64,000 nt of DNA from NCBI RefSeq assembly GCF_000740675.1, contig NZ_JPXI01000024.1:1-64000 (forward strand), written 5' to 3'. The stretch is from Massilia sp. BSC265. GTDB lineage: Bacteria > Pseudomonadota > Gammaproteobacteria > Burkholderiales > Burkholderiaceae_D. Position numbers and translations under genes: made by a program. This document shows, in pieces, positions 52,240-61,024 of this stretch (the stretch's first letter is position 1; the number at the start of each line of letters is the position of its first letter). The notes beneath the pieces are model-generated. The model had not been told where the DNA came from and made no database searches. It saw only the letters and a program-made list of their open reading frames with translations.

Positions 52240-54321
52240 TCAGGCGCTCTGATTGTCCGGGGCGCTGCGCAGCTGGCGGCGCAGGAAGGTCCAGGTGAGG
52301 GCCCACATGCGCGCGGTCTGCGCATTGTCGGCCGCGCCGGCATGGCCGCCTTCGACGTTTTCCCAGTACAGCACGTCGTGGCCCTGTTCGAGCATGCGCG
52401 CCGCCATCTTGCGCGCGTGGCCCGGATGGACCCGGTCGTCGCGGGTCGAGGTGGTGAACAGCGCGCGCGGATAGCGTTCCCCGGCCCGCACCCGGTGGTA
52501 GGGCGAGTAGCGGCCGATCCAGGCCCACTCGGCGGGATCGTCCGGGTCGCCGTATTCGCCCATCCAGGAGGCGCCGGCCAGCAGCAGGTGGTAGCGCCGC
52601 ATGTCGAGCAGCGGCACCTGGCAGACCACGGCATTGAACAGCTCGGGGCGCTGGGTGAGCACGGCGCCGACCAGCAGCCCGCCATTGCTGCCGCCCATGA
52701 TGCCGAGCCGGCGCGGGCTGGTGATCCTGCGTGCGATGAGGTCTTCGGCCACGCCGATGAAGTCGTCGAAGGCGCGCTGGCGGCTTCCTTTCAGTGCCGC
52801 CTGGTGCCAGCCCGGACCGAATTCGCCGCCGCCACGGATGTTGGCGACCACGTAGACGCCGCCGCTCTCCAGCCAGGCGGCGCCGCTGATCGCGCCGTAG
52901 GATGGTTTCAGCGAGACCTCGAAGCCGCCGTAGCCGTACAGGACCGTCGGGTTGTCGCCGTCGAGCCGGGTGTCGCGATGCATCACGGCGAAGTAGGGCA
53001 CCCGGGTGCCGTCGCTCGACTGCGCTTCGAACTGGTGGACCTGCACGCCTTCGGCCTGGAAGAAGGCGGGCATGGTTTTCAGCGCTTCGCCTGCAGCCGC
53101 GCCCGCCTCCATGAGGTACAGCGTGGACGGCGCGGTAAAGCCGGTGACGGTCAGGAAGTACTGGTTCGAGGCAACCCGGTCGAAGGCCCAGGATTCGAGC
53201 GCCGCATTGCCGCCGTCATTGTGCGGCAGGTCGACGTCGCGTGCCTGCCAGCGGCCGTCGTCGCGGCGCAGCTCGACGATGCGGTTCTTGACCTTGTCCA
53301 GCAGCGTGAGCAGCAGGGCGTCGCGGGTCACGGTCAGCCCGTCCAGCGAGGTGGTGGGCGAAGGCGTGAACAAGGTCCCGAAGACGGCTTCGCCACGCAG
53401 GAAGGCCTCGAAATCGGCGGCCAGCAGCGCCCCCTGCGGGTGGATGGCGCCGTCGACCTGCCAGTCGGAGCGCAACTCGATTACAAGCTGGTCGCGCACT
53501 GCGAAGGCGTTCGCGTCGTCGGGCTTGGGCACTTTCAGGAGCCGCCCGTCGCGGCGCACGAACAATTCGCTGCTGTAGAAGCCGATCTGGCGCTGCACGA
53601 ACTCGCGCTCGAAGCCGGGCGTCGCGTCACGCCATCCCGAGGCGGACAGGTCGTCCGGCTGCGCTTCATACACCGTGACGGCCGCGTCCAGCGGGGTGCC
53701 GCGCCGCCACTCCTTGACGATGCGCGGATAGCCCGATTCGGTCAGCGAGCCGGGGCCGAAGTCAGTGCCGACAAACAAGGTATCGTGGTCGATCCAGGCA
53801 ATGTCGCTCTTGGCTTCGGGCAGGATGAAGCCGCCAGGCACGAAGCGGTGGCTGGAAACGTCGAACTCGCGCACGACATGGGCATCGCCGCCGCCGCGCG
53901 AGAGCGAAACCAGGCAGCGCTGGCCGCCCGGCTCCAGCCAGGTGACGCCGCCCCAGACCCAGTTCTCGCCTTCCTCGCGTGCCAGCGCGTCCAGGTCGAT
54001 CAGGAGTTCCCAGGCCGGCGCCTCCTTGCGGTATTCGTCCAGCGTGGTGCGGCGCCAGATGCCGCGCGCATGGGTGGCGTCACGCCAGAAGTTGTACAGC
54101 AGGCCGGCGTGGCAGCGGGCGTAGGGAATCTTCTCGGTGGAGTCGAGGATGGCCCGCAGGCGTTCGCGCAGGGCGCCGCAGGCCGGCTGCGCCTCGAGCT
54201 CCGCCTCGGTCGCCCGGTTGCGTTCCGCGACCCAGGCACCGGCCTGCGTGCCGTCGACCTCTTCGAGCCAGAGGTAGGGATCGTCGGCGATGGGGGAAGA
54301 GAGCGTGGCGGCTGAGGTCAT
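52240..54321 (-). CDS. Prolyl oligopeptidase family (S9A) serine peptidase
   Basis: 693 residues. N-terminal beta-propeller part (DDPYLWLEEVDGTQAGAWV, and blades with FVPGGFILPEAKSDIAWIDHDTLFVG) and C-terminal alpha/beta hydrolase with LYGYGGFEVSLKPSY, the nucleophile motif LGIMGGSNGGLLVGAVL, the Asp in STRDDRVHPGHARKMAA and His in VEGGHAGAADN. Cytosolic peptidase cleaving proline-containing or other short peptides. It has no signal peptide. Divergent from the CHASE kinase, 88-base gap. Confidence 0.93.
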   Translation of the reverse strand: MTSAATLSSPIADDPYLWLEEVDGTQAGAWVAERNRATEAELEAQPACGALRERLRAILDSTEKIPYARCHAGLLYNFWRDATHARGIWRRTTLDEYRKEAPAWELLIDLDALAREEGENWVWGGVTWLEPGGQRCLVSLSRGGGDAHVVREFDVSSHRFVPGGFILPEAKSDIAWIDHDTLFVGTDFGPGSLTESGYPRIVKEWRRGTPLDAAVTVYEAQPDDLSASGWRDATPGFEREFVQRQIGFYSSELFVRRDGRLLKVPKPDDANAFAVRDQLVIELRSDWQVDGAIHPQGALLAADFEAFLRGEAVFGTLFTPSPTTSLDGLTVTRDALLLTLLDKVKNRIVELRRDDGRWQARDVDLPHNDGGNAALESWAFDRVASNQYFLTVTGFTAPSTLYLMEAGAAAGEALKTMPAFFQAEGVQVHQFEAQSSDGTRVPYFAVMHRDTRLDGDNPTVLYGYGGFEVSLKPSYGAISGAAWLESGGVYVVANIRGGGEFGPGWHQAALKGSRQRAFDDFIGVAEDLIARRITSPRRLGIMGGSNGGLLVGAVLTQRPELFNAVVCQVPLLDMRRYHLLLAGASWMGEYGDPDDPAEWAWIGRYSPYHRVRAGERYPRALFTTSTRDDRVHPGHARKMAARMLEQGHDVLYWENVEGGHAGAADNAQTARMWALTWTFLRRQLRSAPDNQSA

Positions 54322-54409
54322 TGGTGGCGAAGTAAATATTGTTGAGCAAGCTAGCCCTGCGTATGCCTATACTATCAACATCGAGCAGTCCGATCCGCAC
54401 TCTAGCCCC

Positions 54410-57400
54410 ATGGATTCTTCATCGACCGCCAGTCCGGCAGTGAACGCCAACAGTGCCGCGCAGCAGGGCGGGAGCGCCGCCCCTTGGGTGGCCGGGCTTG
54501 CGCTGTCGCTCGCGGTCGGCGCGCTGTGCTACCGGATTGCCGCCGGCGCGGTCGAGGACGACGCACGGCGCCGTTTCGAGATGGCTGCCGGACTGGCCCA
54601 GGAGCGGATCTCGAACGCCATCGCCTCGTACGCCCGGGTGGTGCGCGGGCTGTCGGCCCTGCATGCGTCCGGCGAAGAGCCCTTGGACCGCCTGCGTTTC
54701 CACCGCTATGTGCAGGCCCTCGACCTCCCGGCGCAGTTCCCGGCGATCGAGGCGATCAACTTCACCGCCCGCGTGCCGGACGAGCGGCGCGAGGCTTTTG
54801 TGGCCGCCGTGCGCAATGACCGCAGCGTGGCGCCGGTCGGCTACCCGCGCTTCGACATCCGCCCCTCCGGGCGTCGCCCTTACTACGAAGTGATCACCTG
54901 GCTCGAGCCGGCCGGCCTGCCGAACGACCGGCTGGGCTTCGACATCGCCTCCCAGCCCTTCGCGGCCGCGGCGCTGGCCATGGCGCGCGACCGCGGGCGG
55001 ATTGCCGCTTCGGGAACCCCGATCCGGCTCGCACTGCCCACGCCGCACACCGCGCTCGGCATGCGCGAACCGCTCTACCTGGGCGGCGGGGTGCCGGCCA
55101 CGCTGGAAGAGCGCCGGACGCGCTACCTCGGCAGCATCGGCATCGCCTTCTCGGTCGACGCGCTGGTGCAGCGCGCGCTCGGCACGGAGGGGCGCTGGCC
55201 GATCGCGCTCAGCCTGTACAGCGAGACCGAGCCGGCCCGGGCTGGCGCCGGCCCCGGATTTCTGCAGCTGGAGCCGCGCGACCGCCTGCTGATCGGCCCC
55301 GAGGTGCGCGGCCAGCCCATGCCCGGGGAGCGCTTCCGGACCCTGTTGCCGATCGATTACGTCGGCACCCGCTGGAAAGCCCACTTCTCGGCCGAGCGCG
55401 CGGCGATGGCGGCGGGCGCCGACCGCTACCTTCCGCTGCTGGCCTTCGGCTCCGGCTTTGGCGTGAGCCTGCTGGGCTTCGCCCTGTTCTTCATCCTGTA
55501 CCGCTCGCGCCGCGCCGCGCTCGACCAGCGCCTGCTGCTCGATTCCGTGCTCGACAACCTCGATGCCTATGTCTACCTGAAGGACAGCGCGCGCCGCTTC
55601 CGCTATGTGAATGCGAAGAGCGCGGCGCTGATCGGGCGGCCGGCGCTTGAGGTCATCGGCCAGCGCGACCTCGACGTGATGTCGGCGCACAACGCCGAGC
55701 AGACCTGGGAGCGCGACAGCGCCGTGCTGGAGGGGGGCGAGCGCCATGCCTGCCAGGCCGAACTGCCCCTGCCGGACGGCAGCGTGCGCCAGATGTGGAG
55801 CGTGCGCGTGCCCCTCTACCCGGAAGGCGAAATGCCGGCGGTGCTGTGCATCTCGACCGACGTCACCACGCTGCACGAGCTCAAGGCGCGCGCCGATGCC
55901 GCCAACCAGGCCAAGAGCGCCTTCCTGTCGAACATGAGCCACGAGATCCGCACCCCGATGAACAGCATCATCGGGATGACCCACCTGGCGCTGCAGTCGC
56001 ATCCCGACCACCAGCTGCGCGGCTATCTGGAAAAGATCTACCACTCCGGCCAGCACCTGCTGGGCATCATCAACGACATCCTCGACTTTTCCAAGATCGA
56101 AGCCGGCAAGCTGGAACTCGCTACCTGCGGCTTCATGCTGGACCGCGTGATGCGCAACGTCGAGCAGCAGCTGGGACAGGCGGCCGCCGGCAAGGGGCTC
56201 GGCTTCGTCGCCGATATTGCCCCGGAGCTGATGCGGCCGCTGCGCGGCGACCCGCTGCGCCTGGAACAGGTGCTGCTGAATTTCGCCGGCAATGCCGTCA
56301 AGTTCTCCGAGCACGGCCGCATCCTGCTGCGTGCCCGGCTCGAACACGCCTTCGGTCCCGAGCTGCTGGTGCGCTTCGAGGTACAGGACACCGGCATCGG
56401 CATCGCACCCGACAAGCTGGCCGGCCTGTTCACCCCCTTCCACCAGGCCGACCCCTCGGCCACGCGGCGCCATGGAGGGACCGGCCTCGGCCTGGTGATC
56501 AGCAAGCAGCTGGCAGAGCTGATGCACGGGGAGGTCGGTGTCGACAGCAGGCCGGGGGAGGGCAGCACCTTCTGGTTCACGGCGCGGCTCGAACTGAACC
56601 TTGCCCTGGAAGAGGGGACCGCCGGAGGCAGTGCCGGCCTGGGTGCGGCGCCGCTGCCGGCGGCGGCGCGCGCCGCGCGCCTGGACGGTTGCACCGTGCT
56701 GCTGGTGGAGGACAACGAATTCAACCAGCAGGTCGGTCGCGAGCTCCTGCAGCAGGCCGGCGCCGAGGTGAGCGTGGCCGGCAACGGGCTCGAGGCGCTG
56801 GAGGCGATGCGGCGCCGGCGCTTCGACTGCGTCCTGATGGACGTGCAGATGCCGGTCATGGACGGACTGGAAGCGACGCGCCGCATCCGCCAGGATGCGC
56901 AGCTGCGCGACACCCTGGTGATCGCGATGACCGCCAATGCCGGGGTGGAAGACCGCGCGCGCTGCCTGCAGGCCGGCATGGACGAATTCCTGAGCAAGCC
57001 GGTGGTGCCCGAGCTGCTGGCCGCGACCATCGCGCGCTGCCTCGGCCGCAGCACGGCGGCGGCGCCCGCGCCGGTTCTCGACCCGGCGCCCGCTATCCAC
57101 CTGGCGCCGGGTGCCGGCGCGGTCGATTTCGATACCCTGGCCGCCAGTTTCGGCGGCGACCGCGAACGGATGCGCACATTCGCCTTCCTGTTCGTGTCGA
57201 CGGCGCGTGACGCGCTGGCCGAGATCGACGCGGCGCTGGAGCGTGGCGACATGGCGGCGGTGGCGGCAGTGGCGCACCGTGCCAAGTCGTCGGCGCGGAC
57301 GGTTGGCGCCGGCGGCTTCGGCGCCCTGTGCGAGGAGATCGAGGGCCAGGCCGCGCGTCCGGCGCAGTCCAGGGCGCTGGCGGCGCGCCTGCGTGCCCAG

Positions 57401-57463
57401 CTGGCACGGGTCGAGCGCCAGGTCGCTGCCCGCCTCGGCGTGCGCGCCCAGGACCGCCAATAA
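54410..57463 (+). CDS. CHASE-PAS hybrid histidine kinase with receiver and HPt domains
   Basis: 1017 residues from ATG 54410; the earlier in-frame start is unlikely because it reads through the intergenic region. TM1 (WVAGLALSLAVGALCY), periplasmic CHASE domain (about 60-330), TM2 (LLAFGSGFGVSLLGFALFFILY), PAS (about 380-490), HisKA with SNMSHEIRTPMNSII (His511), HATPase (NFAGNAVKFSEHG, DTGIGI, GGTGLGLVISKQLA), receiver with VLMDVQMPVMDG (Asp811) and C-terminal HPt with AHRAKSSA (His956). A complete four-step phosphorelay (BarA/ArcB-like). Final partner response regulator is elsewhere. Confidence 0.93.
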   Translation: MDSSSTASPAVNANSAAQQGGSAAPWVAGLALSLAVGALCYRIAAGAVEDDARRRFEMAAGLAQERISNAIASYARVVRGLSALHASGEEPLDRLRFHRYVQALDLPAQFPAIEAINFTARVPDERREAFVAAVRNDRSVAPVGYPRFDIRPSGRRPYYEVITWLEPAGLPNDRLGFDIASQPFAAAALAMARDRGRIAASGTPIRLALPTPHTALGMREPLYLGGGVPATLEERRTRYLGSIGIAFSVDALVQRALGTEGRWPIALSLYSETEPARAGAGPGFLQLEPRDRLLIGPEVRGQPMPGERFRTLLPIDYVGTRWKAHFSAERAAMAAGADRYLPLLAFGSGFGVSLLGFALFFILYRSRRAALDQRLLLDSVLDNLDAYVYLKDSARRFRYVNAKSAALIGRPALEVIGQRDLDVMSAHNAEQTWERDSAVLEGGERHACQAELPLPDGSVRQMWSVRVPLYPEGEMPAVLCISTDVTTLHELKARADAANQAKSAFLSNMSHEIRTPMNSIIGMTHLALQSHPDHQLRGYLEKIYHSGQHLLGIINDILDFSKIEAGKLELATCGFMLDRVMRNVEQQLGQAAAGKGLGFVADIAPELMRPLRGDPLRLEQVLLNFAGNAVKFSEHGRILLRARLEHAFGPELLVRFEVQDTGIGIAPDKLAGLFTPFHQADPSATRRHGGTGLGLVISKQLAELMHGEVGVDSRPGEGSTFWFTARLELNLALEEGTAGGSAGLGAAPLPAAARAARLDGCTVLLVEDNEFNQQVGRELLQQAGAEVSVAGNGLEALEAMRRRRFDCVLMDVQMPVMDGLEATRRIRQDAQLRDTLVIAMTANAGVEDRARCLQAGMDEFLSKPVVPELLAATIARCLGRSTAAAPAPVLDPAPAIHLAPGAGAVDFDTLAASFGGDRERMRTFAFLFVSTARDALAEIDAALERGDMAAVAAVAHRAKSSARTVGAGGFGALCEEIEGQAARPAQSRALAARLRAQLARVERQVAARLGVRAQDRQ

Positions 57464-57568
57464 CGCTGTATTTTTGGACATTGTTAGAAGGCTACTGAGC
57501 CTCGCCAAGCCTTCCGTGAGGCGGCCAAAACGGGTATGCTTTGCCCCTTGAGCAACCCAACCGTTCCA

Positions 57569-60500
57569 ATGTCCGCCCCGATCACCCCCGGCTTGTTAAT
57601 TTTGCACGGCAACCAGATGGAATTGCTGCGCAGCGCCATGTTCGACTGGCTGCGCGGGCACCCGCTCGGGCCGCTGGAGCAGGAGATCATCCTGGTGCAG
57701 TCGAATGGGGTGGCCGAGTGGCTCAAGATCGCCCTGGCCGAGGAAATGGGCGTGTGCGCCGCCACCCGCGTGGCGCTGCCGGCGCGCTTCCTGTGGGAAG
57801 CCTACCGCGGCATGCTGGGGCGGGAGCGCGTGCCCACCCGTGCGCCTTTCGACAAGGACCCGCTCACCTGGCGCCTGATGCGCCTGCTGCCCGACCTGGT
57901 GCAGGACGCCAGCTACGCCCCGCTCATGCAATTCCTCGGTGACGGTTGCCCCGAGCGGCGCCTGCAGCTGGCCGAGCGCCTGGCGGACCTCTACGACCAG
58001 TACCAGGTCTACCGCGCCGACTGGCTGGCCGATTGGGAAGCCGGGCGCGACCAGCTGCGGCGCGCCGTCGGCGACCCGGTGCCGCTCGGTCCCGACCTGA
58101 AATGGCAGGCCTGCCTGTGGCGTGAAATCCACGCCAGCTTGCCCCAGGAGCAGCGCCTCAGCGGCCGCGCCAGCATCCACCAGCAGTTCCTGCACGCCGT
58201 CGAATCGGGGCGCGAGCCAGTGTCGCGCCTGCCGCGCCGTGTGATCCTGTTCGGCATGTCGACCCTGCCTTACCAGACCCTGCAGGCCATCGCGGCGCTG
58301 TCACGCCACACCCAGGTGCTGTTCGCGGTGCCGAACCCCTGCCGCTTCTACTGGGGCGACATCATCGAGGGACGCGAGCTGCTCAAGGCCGCACGCCGGC
58401 GTCAGCAGCCGCGCGACGGCGTGGAGCTGGCCAGCGTGCCGGTCGAGGAACTGCACCTGCACAGCCATCCGCTGCTGGCCAGCTGGGGCCGGCAGGGGCG
58501 CGACTTCGTGCGCATGCTCGACGAATTCGACCAGGGCGAAGGATCGCGCTACGCCCAGTTTGGTAACAGCCTGCGCGTCGACCTGTTCGACGAATCCGAG
58601 GGCGAAACCCTGCTGGAGCAGGTGCAGGCCGCGGTGCGCGACCTGCTGCCGCCCGGCGAGCATCCGCAGGTCCCGCCGCCGCGCGAAGACCGCTCTATCG
58701 AATTCCACATCACCCACAGCGTCCAGCGCGAAGTCGAGGTGCTGCACGACCAGCTGCTGTCCTGGTTCGCCCATGACCCGAGCCTGCGCCCGCGCGACGT
58801 GGTGGTGATGGTGCCCGACATCGACGTGTTCTCGGCGGCGATCCACGCAGTGTTCGACCAGCACCGCCGCAGCGACCCGCGCCACATCCCCTTCGAGATC
58901 GGCGACGTGCGCGACCGCAGCGTGAATCCGCTGCTGGTGGCGCTCGAATGGCTGCTGCGCCTGCCGCAGCAGCGCTGCCGCCAGAGCGAGGTGCGCGACC
59001 TGCTCGACGTCCCTGCCGTGGCGGGCCGTTTCGGCCTGGATGCCGAAGACCTGCCCATCCTGGGCCGCTGGATCGAGGGCTCGGGCGTACGCTGGGGCCT
59101 GGACCGCGAGCACCGCGCCGGGCTCGGCCTGGCCTCGGTGGGGGAACAGAACGCCTGGATCTTCGGCGTGCGCCGCATGCTGCTCGGCTATGCGAGCGGC
59201 GCGGGCGCCAGCTTTGGCGACATCGAACCCTATGCCGAGGTGGGCGGCCTGGATGCCGCGCTGGCCGGCTCGCTGGCCCAGTTCATCGAGAGCCTGCTCC
59301 ATTGGCGCGCCGAGTTGGTGCAGTCGCGTACTCCGGCGGAGTGGGGCGAGGCGGCGCGCGGCCTGCTGGCTGCCTTCTTCCATCCCGGTGACGAGCAGGA
59401 CCGCCTGACCCTGGCGCAGTTGAACGAAGCGCTGCAGTGCTGGCTCGAGACCGTCGACTCCGCAGAATTCAGCGACCCGGTGCCGCTGGCGGTGGTGCGC
59501 GAGTCCTGGCTCGCCCAGCTCGACCAGCCGACCCTGAACCACCAGTTCGTGTCGGGCGGCGTGACCTTCTGCACCCTGATGCCGATGCGCGCCGTGCCCT
59601 TCCGCGTGGTCTGCCTGCTCGGCATGAACGACGGCGATTTCCCGCGCCGCACCAGCCAGGCCGACTTCGACCTGCTGGCGCTGCCCGGCATGGCGCGCCC
59701 GGGCGACCGTTCGCGCCGCGACGACGACCGCTACCTGATGCTGGAAGCCCTGCTGTCGGCGCGCGACAAGCTGTACGTGAGCTGGGTCGGCCGCAACGTG
59801 CGCGACAACAGCGAGCAGCCGGCCTCGGTGCTGGTGGCCCAGCTGCGCGACTACCTGAAGAACGGCTGGAACCTCGACCTGTCGGAACGCACGGTCGAAC
59901 ATGCGCTGCAGCCCTTCAGCCGCCGCTATTTCGAGCGCGGCGGCCTGCTGACCTATGCCGGCGAATGGCGCACCGCCCACGGGCAGGGGGAGGCCGAGGC
60001 ATCCGATGCGGTCGAGGCCTTGCCGCCCTACGAGATGGAACAGGGTTTCGTGCTCAAGCTGGGCGAGCTGGCGGCCTTCCTGCGCCAGCCGGCGCGCTAC
60101 TTCTTCCGGCGCCGCCTGGGCGTGGTGTTCGCCGACGCCGCCGTCGTGGGCGAGGACGAGGAGCCGTTCTCGCTCGATGCGCTCGAGCGCTATTTCATCG
60201 AGGACCAGCTGCTCGACGACGGCGGACCGGCGGAAGGACATCATGGAACGAGTACTGCGGATGTACGGGCGGCCCTCAACGCCCGCGCCGAACGGCTGGT
60301 GCGCGAAGGGGTGCTGCCGATCGGCTTGATGGGGCGCCAGTGGCAACAGGAATTGGTCGACGACCTGGTGCCGGTGCGCACTGCCTGGCTGCAGCTGGGC
60401 GCGCGCTTTCCGCACAATGCACCGAAGCGCGCCGTGAGCCTGGGCCTGGACGGGGGACACAATGAGGGCGTGGTGCTGGACGACTGGATCGACCAGCTGC

Positions 60501-61024
60501 GCACCGACGGCGTCGAGACCGCCTGGTTGATGCAGGTGTCCTCGAAAGTGCTGGACCGGGAGGGGCGCCCCCGCGGCGACAAGCTGATCGGCGCCTGGCT
60601 GCGCCAGCTGGCGGCCGCCGCTGCCGGCGCGCCGGTGGCCGGCCACCTCGTGGCCCGCGACGCCATTCTCACCATGCCGGCCCTGAATCCGACGGAGGCG
60701 GCGGCCGCGCTGCACGACCTGGCGACGCTGTGGCGCACCAACCTCGACCGCCCGCTGGGCGTGGCCTGCAAGACCGCGTTGGCGCTGCTGCAGGAGGGCG
60801 CCGTCGAAGCAGATGCGCGCCTGGTCTACGACGGTAGCTATGAACTCTCCGGCGAAGTCGAGGAGCTGTGCCTGGCGCGCCTGTGGCCCGACTTTGCGGC
60901 CCTGGTGGCGGCCGGCGACTGGCCGCACGTGGCGCGCGACCTGTACGGCCCGCTGGCCGAGTGGCTGGAGACCAGTGTGCAGGTCGCGCCCTTGAACCCG
61001 GACGTGACGGGGGAGGCGGCATGA
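57569..61024 (+). CDS. recC: RecC, exodeoxyribonuclease V gamma subunit
   Basis: About 1151 residues from ATG 57569; ATG 57536 is an alternative and neither has a strong ribosome site. RecC-family features: N-terminal LLILHGNQMELLRSAMFDWL, EIILVQSNGVAEWLKIALAEEMG, CAATRVALPARFLWEAYRG, PRRVILFGMSTLPYQTLQAIAALS, and the C-terminal PMRAVPFRVVCLLGMNDGDFPR. RecC is the inactive-helicase scaffold that recognises Chi in the RecBCD complex, which processes DNA double-strand ends for recombination. Overlaps recB by ATGA (61021). The order recC-recB matches other Betaproteobacteria. Confidence 0.93.
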   Translation: MSAPITPGLLILHGNQMELLRSAMFDWLRGHPLGPLEQEIILVQSNGVAEWLKIALAEEMGVCAATRVALPARFLWEAYRGMLGRERVPTRAPFDKDPLTWRLMRLLPDLVQDASYAPLMQFLGDGCPERRLQLAERLADLYDQYQVYRADWLADWEAGRDQLRRAVGDPVPLGPDLKWQACLWREIHASLPQEQRLSGRASIHQQFLHAVESGREPVSRLPRRVILFGMSTLPYQTLQAIAALSRHTQVLFAVPNPCRFYWGDIIEGRELLKAARRRQQPRDGVELASVPVEELHLHSHPLLASWGRQGRDFVRMLDEFDQGEGSRYAQFGNSLRVDLFDESEGETLLEQVQAAVRDLLPPGEHPQVPPPREDRSIEFHITHSVQREVEVLHDQLLSWFAHDPSLRPRDVVVMVPDIDVFSAAIHAVFDQHRRSDPRHIPFEIGDVRDRSVNPLLVALEWLLRLPQQRCRQSEVRDLLDVPAVAGRFGLDAEDLPILGRWIEGSGVRWGLDREHRAGLGLASVGEQNAWIFGVRRMLLGYASGAGASFGDIEPYAEVGGLDAALAGSLAQFIESLLHWRAELVQSRTPAEWGEAARGLLAAFFHPGDEQDRLTLAQLNEALQCWLETVDSAEFSDPVPLAVVRESWLAQLDQPTLNHQFVSGGVTFCTLMPMRAVPFRVVCLLGMNDGDFPRRTSQADFDLLALPGMARPGDRSRRDDDRYLMLEALLSARDKLYVSWVGRNVRDNSEQPASVLVAQLRDYLKNGWNLDLSERTVEHALQPFSRRYFERGGLLTYAGEWRTAHGQGEAEASDAVEALPPYEMEQGFVLKLGELAAFLRQPARYFFRRRLGVVFADAAVVGEDEEPFSLDALERYFIEDQLLDDGGPAEGHHGTSTADVRAALNARAERLVREGVLPIGLMGRQWQQELVDDLVPVRTAWLQLGARFPHNAPKRAVSLGLDGGHNEGVVLDDWIDQLRTDGVETAWLMQVSSKVLDREGRPRGDKLIGAWLRQLAAAAAGAPVAGHLVARDAILTMPALNPTEAAAALHDLATLWRTNLDRPLGVACKTALALLQEGAVEADARLVYDGSYELSGEVEELCLARLWPDFAALVAAGDWPHVARDLYGPLAEWLETSVQVAPLNPDVTGEAA

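Noticed and set aside
52237-54315. Plus-strand open frame opposite the S9 peptidase, and minus-strand frame 54419-57508 opposite the CHASE kinase
   Set aside because: Both are antisense of genes with complete catalytic motifs, and their own products show no domain.
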